A stretch of DNA of 24,394 bases from an uncultured Rickettsiales bacterium. GTDB taxonomy: Bacteria > Pseudomonadota > Alphaproteobacteria > Rickettsiales > UBA1997. Both the position numbers and the translations under genes were made by a program. Each line of letters begins with the position of its first letter. The first letter of the stretch is position 1. The stretch is taken from positions 1-24,394 of the forward strand of contig CATOLK010000001.1 of assembly GCA_951801155.1 (NCBI GenBank). The letters run 5' to 3'. A model generated the notes under the pieces. That model did not search any database and had not been told where the DNA came from. It saw nothing but the letters and a program-made list of their open reading frames with translations. This document shows positions 6,732-16,800 of this stretch, piece by piece.

Positions 6732-7708
6732 AAAATAATATATTAAAACCTATAAAAATAGGAAATATTGCTATAGAAAATCCATTAATGCTTGCACCTA
6801 TGGCAGGAGTTACTGATCCACCTTTTAGAGAAATTATAAAAAATTTTGGTGGAGTTGGACTTATGTTTAGCGAAATGATTCCATCAAAATCATTATTTTT
6901 TGGCAATAAAGAAAAATCTATAAATAAAGTTAAAAAATCCTGTGATATAAATGCCGTACAAATAGCTGGCAATGAACCATATTATATGGCTGAAGCAGCA
7001 AAAATTAATGTTGATTTAGGAGCGGATATTATAGATATTAATTTTGGTTGTCCTGTAAAAAAAGTTGTTAAAGGTTTTGCTGGATCTGCCATTATGAAAG
7101 ATGAAAAATTAGCCGGTGAAATAATTGATGCAGTTGTAAAAAGTGTAAAGATACCCATTACCGTAAAGATGCGATTGGGTTGGGATATGGAAAATTTAAA
7201 TGCTCCAAAAATAGCAAAAATAGCTGAAGATTGTGGTGCAAAAATGGTTACAGTTCATGGCAGAACCAGAAGTCAAATGTATGAAGGAAAAGCTAATTGG
7301 CCAGAGATAGCAAAGGTTAAAGAAAAAATTAAAATACCCCTAATAGTTAATGGAGATATTAAAGATTTATTAAGTTTAAAACAAGCTTTAAAAGATAGTA
7401 AAGCAGATGGTGCTATGATAGGTCGTGGAGTGTATGGAAAACCTTGGCTATTTAAAAAATTGCACACTGAAATCGGTGGTGAAATTTTTGAAGAATTAAC
7501 AAAAATAGAATTAAAAAAATTAATATTAAAACATCTTGATATGTTAATTGATTATTATGGTGAAATTGGTGGTGTTAGTATTTTTAGAAAACATTTAGGT
7601 TGGTATACTGCGGGTTTACCGAATAGTGCTGAGTTTAGAGGAAAAATGAATACAATTAAAAATATTGTGAATTTAAAACAAATGATTGAGGAATTTTTTG
7701 ATGAATAG
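6725..7708 (+). CDS. dusB: tRNA-dihydrouridine synthase, DusB type
   Basis: This FMN enzyme reduces uridines in the tRNA D-loop to dihydrouridine. The 327 residues form a TIM barrel opening with PLMLAPMAGVTDPPFR. The catalytic cysteine is C109 in INFGCPVKKV. HGRTRSQMYEGKANW and the VNGDI and MIGRG segments supply FMN phosphate and substrate contacts, all family hallmarks. The ATG overlaps the mtaB stop codon, so translation is probably coupled and no separate promoter is needed. Subtype DusB is favoured over DusA or DusC because of the SEMIPSKSLFFG region and overall length, but the subtype rests on recall of family wording. Confidence 0.9.
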   Translation: MLENNILKPIKIGNIAIENPLMLAPMAGVTDPPFREIIKNFGGVGLMFSEMIPSKSLFFGNKEKSINKVKKSCDINAVQIAGNEPYYMAEAAKINVDLGADIIDINFGCPVKKVVKGFAGSAIMKDEKLAGEIIDAVVKSVKIPITVKMRLGWDMENLNAPKIAKIAEDCGAKMVTVHGRTRSQMYEGKANWPEIAKVKEKIKIPLIVNGDIKDLLSLKQALKDSKADGAMIGRGVYGKPWLFKKLHTEIGGEIFEELTKIELKKLILKHLDMLIDYYGEIGGVSIFRKHLGWYTAGLPNSAEFRGKMNTIKNIVNLKQMIEEFFDE

Positions 7709-7754
7709 TAAGATTGATTGTTTGTGATTGTATATATTTGTTATTTTTATAATA

Positions 7755-7938
7755 AACCTCCTGTATAAAACTATTCTTATTTTCTATATATATTTGATAA
7801 CTTTGTTTTTTAATAATTTTTATTTTTATGTCTTTCTTTTTTTATTGAATTTGTTATTTCTTTGATTTTTCTTCATTTACGTCATTCCAGATTAGAATTT
7901 CTTAGCGATTTATCGCTTAGAAATTGTTAATCTGGAAT
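7755..7938 (+). repeat. Dispersed repeat, module 1 copy C with hairpin
   Basis: It begins AACCTCCTGTATAAAACT and runs through about 100 bp nearly identical to 16901-17000. The hairpin at 7884-7938 has outer arms ATTCCAGATTA and TAATCTGGAAT and an inner stem AATTTCTTAGCGAT / ATCGCTTAGAAATT with one mismatch. It is the most intact copy of module 1 in the window. Confidence 0.85.
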
Positions 7939-8049
7939 CCAGTAATAAATTACTTTAATAGGGAAAAAGGATATTGGTAATTTTTCTATATTTTATAAGA
8001 TAAAAAACCTTTAAAATATTTTTCTATATTTAATATTCTTTATATTACT

Positions 8050-8180
8050 GGATTCCACATTAAGATTTTCTAGTAAGACAAGCTTACAAGAAAATCTAAT
8101 CTGGAATGACGCAAATAAAGGAAAATCAAAAAATAAACACAATTAAGTTAGATTAAAAGATATAAAAACTGAGTAATACC
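8050..8180 (-). repeat. Dispersed repeat, module 2 plus hairpin (copy 2)
   Basis: Read on the minus strand it gives GGTATTACTCAGTTTTTATA, then TTTTAATCTAACTTA, then a hairpin (8052-8107) whose inner arms are AGATTTTCT / AGAAAATCT. It matches 5120-5250. The inner hairpin sequence differs between copies while complementarity is kept, so the stem seems to be under selection or regenerated. Confidence 0.8.
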
Positions 8181-8198
8181 CATAAAAGTTATAAAATA

Positions 8199-8226
8199 TT
8201 GACATACCAAAAAACAATTATATTAT
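8199..8226 (+). promoter_or_regulatory. Promoter for priA
   Basis: TTGACA (8199-8204) and TATTAT (8221-8226) are 16 bp apart, about 25 bp upstream of the priA ATG. The leader would be under 20 nt, in line with the lack of a visible Shine-Dalgarno. Confidence 0.65.
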
Positions 8227-8251
8227 AAAACCAGTAATTAAACAGATTTAG

Positions 8252-10411
8252 ATGCAAATTGCAAAAGTCATAGTCCCTTTTCCACTATACAATATTTTTG
8301 ATTATGAAAGCACAGAAAACGTTACTATTGGTAGCTTAGTAAATATTTCTTTTTCAAAAATCAAAACCATTGGCCTAGTAGTTGAAATTATAGAAGAAAA
8401 CAACAAAGATAGAAAATTAAAAAAAATCGACAGTCTATTGGATATTAAACCTTTTAAAAATGAATTAGTGGAATTTATAAAATGGGTAGCAAATTATAAC
8501 ATCATTCCCTATGGTTTAGTATTTAAAATTGCATTTTGTGAAAAATTTATTGTTAATAGTTCAAAAGAGGTTAGTGTTTTTTCATTTTTGGATGATAAAA
8601 ATAAAAAAATTACTTCAAAACAGGAAATAATTGTAAATTATTTGAAAAATAATTGTAAAGAATCATATGCTTTTGAAGAATTAAAGGATATTTGTAGTTT
8701 AAATATATTAAAAACACTGGTAAAAAATGGAGTTATTACTGAAAAAAAAATAATACAGGATAAAATAAATTTCGCTATAGATTTAAATAAAATAAAATTA
8801 AATACTTTATCGGAAGAACAAGATAATATTTTTTTAAAAATTATAGATTTTACAGAAAAAAATAATAAACCAGTATTACTTGAGGGCGCAACCGGTTCTG
8901 GAAAAACGGAAATATATTTTCATTTTTTTGAAAAAATTTTAAAAAAAAATCAAGATAATCAAGTTTTATTTTTATTACCTGAAATAGCTTTAACAAATCA
9001 ATTTGTAAATAGAATAAAAAATCAATTTAATTGTGAAAATGTAGCAATTTGGCATTCTAATATAGCAAATGGAAGAAAACAAAAAATTTGGAATGGTATT
9101 TTTGAAGGAAAAATAAAAATTGTAATAGGGGCTAGATCTGCTCTATTTTTGCCATTTAATAAATTAGCAACTATAGTTGTAGACGAGGAACATGATGGAT
9201 CCTATAAACAGACAGAAAATGGCTGCTATAATGCTAGGGATATGGCGATTGTTAGAGCCAAATTTAATAATTGTCCTATAATTCTCGGTAGCGCTACTCC
9301 ATCTCTGGAAAGTCTTATAAATGTTGAAAATAAAAAATATAATTATGTTTTTTTAAAAAATAGATTTGGAAAATCTGTAAAACCTAATATTGAAATTGTT
9401 GATTTAACCAAAGAAAAATTACAAAGAGATAAGTATTTGTCCAAAGTACTTATAAATAATATAAAAATAGAACTTGATAAAAAAAATCAAGTTATGCTTT
9501 TTATGAATAGAAGAGGTTATGCTCCTATTGCATTATGTAATGAATGTGGTTATAAATTCACTTGCCCAAAATGTAGCTGCTGTTTAACTGTTCATAAAGA
9601 TTATTTACTTTGCCATCAATGTGAATATAAAACTACAATTAAAAACAATTGCCCATCCTGCGGAGCAGAAAATTCAATAATATTTTTCGGCCCAGGGGTA
9701 GAAAAAATAGAAAAAGAGGTAATGGAATATTTTAAAGATAAAAAAGTAGTTTTGATAACTAGTGATACTACACAAAATAAGGCGGAAGCAGAAGAAATTT
9801 TTAAAAAAGTTAACAATAATGAAGTCGATATTATTATAGGAACACAGATAATAACAAAGGGCTATGATTTTCCAAATTTGACACTTGTGGGAGTTATAGA
9901 TGCGGATGCGAGTTTATTTGGTGCAAATTTTAGATCTACCGAAAGAACCTATCAACTCTTAACTCAAGTTACTGGTCGTGCCGGTCGTAGAGAGCAAGAA
10001 AGTAAGGCAATAATACAATCCTATAGTCCTAATAATTTGGTTCTTCAAGCTTTAAAAAATAACGATAGGGAAACGTTATTTGATTTTGAAAAAGATAATA
10101 GAAAACTTATAAATTTGCCACCCTATGGTAAGATGGTAATGTTGCTTATTTTTGGAAAAAAGGAGGTTGAGGTTTATAGAAAAGTTAAAGAAATAATAAA
10201 TTTATTGCCAAATAATAGTGAAAATATTGAGATATATGGTCCAACTCCGGCTGTTCCCTATAAATTAAATAATGAATTTAGATTTAAAGTAATTGTTAAA
10301 ACTTCTATGAATATTAATATTCAAAAAATTGTGCTTTATGTTTTAGAAAAGGTGAAATTTGATAATGGTTTGAAGATGAGGATTGATTTAAATCCTTATT
10401 TTATAGTATAA
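8252..10411 (+). CDS. priA: Primosomal replication restart helicase PriA
   Basis: PriA recognises abandoned replication forks and reloads the replicative helicase. The 719 residues match the usual length of about 730. An N-terminal DNA-binding domain precedes the helicase core: Walker A GATGSGKT (212-219), DEEH (311-314), GSATPS, and the TQVTGRAGR motif VI. Eight zinc-binding cysteines stand at 429, 432, 438, 441, 454, 457, 467 and 470, closely matching the spacing of E. coli PriA, with an extra CC pair at 443-444 between them. The C-terminal domain is present. No key residue is missing. It stands alone, with its own promoter and repeat-filled flanks. Confidence 0.95.
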   Translation: MQIAKVIVPFPLYNIFDYESTENVTIGSLVNISFSKIKTIGLVVEIIEENNKDRKLKKIDSLLDIKPFKNELVEFIKWVANYNIIPYGLVFKIAFCEKFIVNSSKEVSVFSFLDDKNKKITSKQEIIVNYLKNNCKESYAFEELKDICSLNILKTLVKNGVITEKKIIQDKINFAIDLNKIKLNTLSEEQDNIFLKIIDFTEKNNKPVLLEGATGSGKTEIYFHFFEKILKKNQDNQVLFLLPEIALTNQFVNRIKNQFNCENVAIWHSNIANGRKQKIWNGIFEGKIKIVIGARSALFLPFNKLATIVVDEEHDGSYKQTENGCYNARDMAIVRAKFNNCPIILGSATPSLESLINVENKKYNYVFLKNRFGKSVKPNIEIVDLTKEKLQRDKYLSKVLINNIKIELDKKNQVMLFMNRRGYAPIALCNECGYKFTCPKCSCCLTVHKDYLLCHQCEYKTTIKNNCPSCGAENSIIFFGPGVEKIEKEVMEYFKDKKVVLITSDTTQNKAEAEEIFKKVNNNEVDIIIGTQIITKGYDFPNLTLVGVIDADASLFGANFRSTERTYQLLTQVTGRAGRREQESKAIIQSYSPNNLVLQALKNNDRETLFDFEKDNRKLINLPPYGKMVMLLIFGKKEVEVYRKVKEIINLLPNNSENIEIYGPTPAVPYKLNNEFRFKVIVKTSMNINIQKIVLYVLEKVKFDNGLKMRIDLNPYFIV

Positions 10412-10841
10412 TGCTGTGTGTTTGTTGTTTTAAAGATAGATTTATTATTTTTATATTATTTATTCTAAGAATAATACAGTGTAATATATAGGTTATTCCC
10501 AGAATAAGAATAGAAAAGTGGTGTTTGTTTAATATCATTTTCTAACTTTTTTTATTGTTTTATCTCTTTTTTTGTTATTCTTGCATAGGTAGGAATTTCT
10601 AAAACCTTGAAGTTTTTTTAATGCAAATAAATGATTAATGTTTAAGACTCCAAACATCAAGATTTTATAATAATAGCAATAAATAAGGATTGTATTAGAA
10701 AGTAAAATTAAGTTAATAAAATTAATATTTATAAACTATTTGAGTAATAATATAAAAATACAATTTAAATTACTTATTGCATTTATAAAATAATAGTTTT
10801 ATGTTATATTACATATAATTATTAATTTAGGGGATAAAGCT
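10412..10841. other. Intergenic region between priA and the giant phosphatase gene
   Basis: This 430-bp gap contains a small hairpin at 10460-10474 (TATTC/GAATA core with a 3-nt loop), the promoter-like pair at 10777, and an AGGGG ribosome binding site near 10830. No ORF of note and no clear copy of the dispersed repeat are seen. Confidence 0.5.
10777..10805 (+). promoter_or_regulatory. Putative promoter of the 1999-residue ORF
   Basis: TTGCAT (10777-10782) and TATGTT (10800-10805) are 17 bp apart. TAGGGG, about ten bases before the ATG at 10842, is a convincing ribosome binding site, suggesting active translation. Confidence 0.5.
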
Positions 10842-13800
10842 ATGGCTGAAAAATTATATGACAAATCTTTAGAAGAACAAGAAAAATCAAAAGAAGTAAA
10901 ATCACCAGCAAAGGCAGAATCAGGTTATTTATCCGACAGAACAGTAGAAGGTCAACAAGAATTCTTAAACGATTTTATTACAAAAATCAATGCAAATATT
11001 GATAAAGGAATCATAGAAGTTAGAGGTATAAAAGAAGCTGGTGAAAATGAAAAAGCTATGACAACCGATACTCACGGTGATTTAATGTCAGTAATGGGTG
11101 CTGCAGCAATGTGTGGTGTTAAATTTAAAAAAGATGATTTTTTATATTATGATAGAGAAGAAGGTATTTATTATGAAAAAGTTGGAGATGAATACTATAA
11201 ATACACCCCACCCTATGAAGGAAAAAAAAATAGAAAAGAAAAATTAGAAGGAGAACTTAAAAAAGAAAATATAATACTTGTTCCTATTCCAGATACTGCA
11301 AATGCTAGAGAATTATACCATTTAGGAGATGTACTGGATAGGGGTCAAGAAAGTTTAACTTCTTTATTACTTTGTGAAATTTGTCCAAATATAAAATTGG
11401 CACAGGGAAACCATGAGTTTGCAACTAATATTAGTAAAACAAATGGTGGTTATAAAAATGAATTAAAATTTACAGATTTAGCACTGGCCAGAATGAAACT
11501 TAATGGAAGAATATCAGTTGGTTTTTATAGTGGTAAAGGTAATCATGTTATGAGTTATTCTCATATACCTTTAACAAAAGATCATGTTGTAAGATTCTTT
11601 AATTTTTTAAATAGTGCTTACATAGATTTGAATTACTTTAATTTACAGCCCTCAATAACTGAGGCTTTGGATAAAGAATTTTTAAATCAAACGGGGAATA
11701 GTAATTTACTTAATAAAGTAAAATTATTTTTGATTGGGGGTGGTAAAAAAGAAGATTTTTCTGCAATTGAAAAAGTTTTTACTAAAGAAGAAATGCTTAT
11801 AATAAAAAATGTCATAGGTGATGCTTTAGTTAAAACGAAAATTAAAGAAAAAAATGGTAAAATTACTATTGCCAATGGTGGATTTATAAATATTTATACA
11901 AAATTTAATGAATTATCACCAAGTAATGCAAATGGAAGAAATGTAGATATAATTAATTTTGATAGTACTGAAGGGAAAAATGCTGAAGTAGTTTGTAACG
12001 GTGCTGTTGGGCATGAGAAAAAAGGAGGTATAAGAACTAGCAATGGAATTTTATATGCTGACGATGGAAAAAGTGCTGGCTATAATAGTGGAGATACTAA
12101 AATAACTATTACAAATTTCAGTATTGATAGTGGTGAATATAGAAATTCCAGTATTACATTTAAAAGAACATGTAAAGAAGGTGAAGTATTTACTAAAAAT
12201 ACATCAGAAGCTTATATAGATGGAAATTTAGAAAATTTTGATAAAAATATAAAAATAGATAAAAATAAAATAAACGCTTATGATTTTATCAATGATGTTA
12301 TTGATTTTAAAGTAGAGGATAATTTAATTAAAATTAAATTTAGAGATGACAAAGAAATTTCATTGGAAAAAGACAAAGATGATTCACTATTTCTTGATTG
12401 TAATGGTAAAAACATAATTTTTGCTGCAGTTTATTGTGATAAATTTAATATTGAGACCAATAAAGATTATATATTAGGATTATTTGATAAAATTCAAGAA
12501 GAGGATAAAATTAATATTTTAAGTTATATATTATCTAATTATAACAATACTGAACTAATAAATGAATTTTTATTAAAATCTAAAATTACGCCAACAACTG
12601 AGGAAACTAATGAAATAGATCCAAAAAAACAATTAATATTATCGGTTATTTCTAATAAGAATTTAAATATACAAAATATTGCCGATCTGTTAAAAACAAT
12701 TAATAATAACAAAGATTATGTAAAAGAAGATTTTGATAGGGACTTTGGAACCGATAAGAAAAAAATTTGTTCCATAATTGCAAATCCAGAAAACAAAGAT
12801 TTATGTCAATATTTATTAAATAACAAAATTTTAGATTCAAGCTATTATAAAGAAATGTTAAAATTATCTATAAGTTATGGCAATAAAGAACTTTATGAAT
12901 ATTTATCTAAAGAAAAAAATGAGTTTAAAGAATTTAGTAATGATGAAATAACTGAACTATTAAGTATAGCCATTAAGAGTGGAAAAACAGAAATAATTGA
13001 TGGAGTTTTTGAGTTGTATAAAACAGCAAATAAAAATATAGTAAAAATTAAAGAAATACAAAATAATTTATTATCAGATATTTTTAGAAGTAAAAAAGAA
13101 ATACAAGAACATTTGTTTAATAAAGCTGGATTTTTTGATATATTTGATGTTAATTTAAAAAATTGTAAAATAAATAATACATTATTGCATTATATATGTT
13201 TTTATTCAATTGCAGGAGCCGATACAAATTTAGAATTAATCAACTATTTTATAGAACAAGGATCGGATTTAAATAAACCAAATGATAAAAAAATAACTCC
13301 GATTGAACTAATTGTTGGAAATAACCTATTAAGTGATGAAAAAATTATAGAATTAATAAAAGGTGGAAAAGTAAAAGATGAATTACTAAATAAACTACTC
13401 CCCTTGGCTTATTCATCTTTTAAACCATATCCAAAATTAATCAATTTTTTAATAGATGAAAAAAAATGTTTTTTTGATAAAAGTCTCGAAATGGATTTAG
13501 AAAAACATGATGCAGACTACTATTTACTGTTATTTGAAATGTATGCAAAAGCTCAGAAAACAAAAAAAGGTAAAATAACATTAAAAATAGATGAGACAAG
13601 TTTTACTAATTATTCGAACATATATTGTGATATGCTAGAAAAATTATGTGAAAATTATGGAATAGAAAAAGACATTGTTGATTCAATAAGAAATCAAGAA
13701 AGAAGGGTTAAAAAATATAGTTTATTTATAAAAGAAATTAATAAATGTTTAAATACCATAATTGAAGATAAAACAAAAATGGATCTCTTAAATAAGAATA

Positions 13801-16800
13801 TAGAAGCAAAAGTAAATGGAAAAAATAAAGAAATGACAGCGAAATCAAAATCAACACTCACTGCACCAGAAACAAAACCAAAAACAAAAACAAAAACAAA
13901 AACAATAACACCAAAAATAAAACCGATATCAATGGTAACATCGGAGCCAAAATCAACGCCTGCTGTATCAGAGTCGAAACCGGTACCGAAAGCAAAGCCG
14001 AAGACGGAATCACCAACATCAGCAGAGCCTAAGCCGGAACCAAAAAAACCGGGAAAAACTGATTATTTATCCGACAGAACAGTAGAAGGTCAACAAGAAT
14101 TCTTAAACGATTTTATTACAAAAATCAATGCAAATATTGATAAAGGAATCATAGAAGTTAGAGGTATAAAAGAAGCTGGTGAAAATGAAAAAGCTATGAC
14201 AACCGATACTCACGGTGATTTAATGTCAGTAATGGGTGCTGCAGCAATGTGTGGTGTTAAATTTAAAAAAGATGATTTTTTATATTATGATAGAGAAGAA
14301 GGTATTTATTATGAAAAAGTTGGAGATGAATACTATAAATACACCCCACCCTATGAAGGAAAAAAAAATAGAAAAGAAAAATTAGAAGGAGAACTTAAAA
14401 AAGAAAATATAATACTTGTTCCTATTCCAGATACTGCAAATGCTAGAGAATTATACCATTTAGGAGATGTACTGGATAGGGGTCAAGAAAGTTTGACTTC
14501 TTTATTATTATGTGAAATTTGTCCAAATATAAAATTGGCACAGGGGAACCATGAGTTTGAACATATTATAAATATTAAATATGGTTATAAGAAAGAACTA
14601 CCATCAATAGAGCTAGTCTTAGCCAGAATGAAACATAACGGCAGAATAAATGCCGGATATTACGATGGAAAAGGTGATAATGTTATAAGTTATTCTCATA
14701 CTCCTTTGTTAGAAGATCATGTGTTAAAATTTTTTAATTTTTTAAATTCTGCCTATATGACTGATAAGTATTCAGAAGACAATCCCCCAGTAGTAGAATA
14801 TTTAGATAAAGAATTTGAAAAACAAAAGGGACACGAAGGTTTAGCCGGAAAAGTAAAAAATTTTTTAAAAAAAAAACAAAATTTAATTAAAGAAGATAAT
14901 TTAAATTTTGAAACAATTAAAAATGATTTTACTAAAGAAGAAATGCTTATAATAAAAAATGTAATAGCAGGAGCTTTAATTGAAAGACAGTTTGAAGTGG
15001 CAGAAGATGGTAAAATTACTTTATATAATAATAATAATGGGTTTACTGGTGTCTATGATGATTTTAATGAATTAATCTCAGATAAAAGAGAGGGAGGAAC
15101 AATAATAAATTGGGATCGTACTGTTGGAATTAACGAAATATGTCCAAGTGTTATAGGACATAGTCCAACAACTAATAAAATAGTAGCCAAAGGAAAATGT
15201 TTAAATATAGATGATGAAAAAAGTTCTGGTTATAGAACATATGGAAGTTGTGCTACGATTACTAACCTTAATATAAAAACTGGAGAAGTTAATAATTCTA
15301 GTTTTATTGTTAAAAAAAAGCAAAAAGGCGAAAAGATATCAGGAAAAATAAAAAGAACAGATAATAGTATAACCGATAATTTTCGAAAAAATGAAGTAGG
15401 TTACGAAGCGCAAAAATTAGACAATTTTAAATTACTGGAAAATGTAATAGAAAATAAAGATATAGATATTACAGCATTATCAAGACGCGAACCAGAACCA
15501 AAAGAGTCAACAACAAATGATTTAAAACAACCAGAGAATCATTCAGATAATCATGAGAATGAAGGACAAGAAAATAATCAAGAAAATGAAATAACAGAAC
15601 AATCTGAAAAACAAACTCCAGCAGAAGAATTAAAAATAGAAAATGATCTTGAAAAAACCTATGAAAATGTAAAACAAGAATACTTTGAAAGTAAAATGAA
15701 AAAAGATTTAGAAAATAAAGATAGGCAGAAAATAGAAGAAGAAATAAAAGCAGAAATAAAAGAAACTGCTGAATTAAAAGATATTGAATCAGTACTGAAA
15801 AAAAATGTAGAGCAACATAAAGAAAAAGCAATATTATTAAATGAATTAATAAAAAAAACTAATAATATTACTAATGGTACAGCCAATATTGTTAACATGA
15901 TAAATGAAATAAATGGTAAACCAGATATTAAACAAACTGCTGCTGTATTGAAAACAATTTCTGATATAAATGATCCAAAAACAGTATTGAATAATAAAGA
16001 ATTTAGGGAAAAAGTTTTAAATGAAATTAATATTGAAGGTAAATCATATAGTGGTTTTGGTGGAAGTATAATCTATGACGGAGATGAAATTTCATTTAAT
16101 TTTGATAAAGGAGGTTTTGTTTTAGATCAGTTGGAAAGATTAGGATTTGATAAAAATGATGAATATAAAGAAATATATGATATGTTTAAAGATGGTAAAA
16201 TAGTTTTTAGTAAACAACCGAATGGTAAAATAAATGATAAAGAAGCTCTTGAATTTATGGCAGCATTTAAATTAAACCCTATAGAAGCATATTTAAATCT
16301 TTGTAATAATAAAGATATATCTATTAAGGATAATAAAGGTAATGTAATTGATGGAGAAAAAAATGAAAAGATAAAAAAGCTTCTGGCCATGGTAACAGAA
16401 ACAAGACATGCCGTAGCTGATGTACAACATTATAGTGATACTATAGAGAAAGAAAATAGAAATAAAATAGATAATTTAGACAAATATAAAGCTCTTACTA
16501 ATATTATTAAAGAACATTCTATAAAAACTTTAATGACAAATTCTAGTCAAGAATTTGGTACAGAAAATATTGGTTTTAGCAACCCAACAATTGTAGCAAA
16601 ATATTTGAATAAAGTTCTAAAAATTATAGATAATAAAATAAACAATAATTCTAAAGATGGAGAAGAGGAAATTTTGAATAAAATTGTTGGTAATTTTTCG
16701 ATTCCTATCGAAGAAAGTAATAAAAAGAATATTTTAACTAACTGTTTATTAAATATTTATAGTTTTAATCTAGAAAAAACTACAAGTAAAATAGATGAAA

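Larger units (their letters stand above)
7709..8251. other. Intergenic region built from repeat modules
   Basis: The 543-bp gap between dusB and priA is made almost wholly of two dispersed-repeat copies in opposite orientation (7755-7938 and 8050-8180), plus a short AT-rich spacer and the priA promoter. No plausible coding frame is seen. Confidence 0.7.

Noticed and set aside
15469..15831. Leu/Phe-rich minus-strand ORF inside the giant gene
   Set aside because: It is the antisense shadow of the Glu/Lys/Asn-rich linker and coiled coil; it has no ribosome binding site or plausible family.
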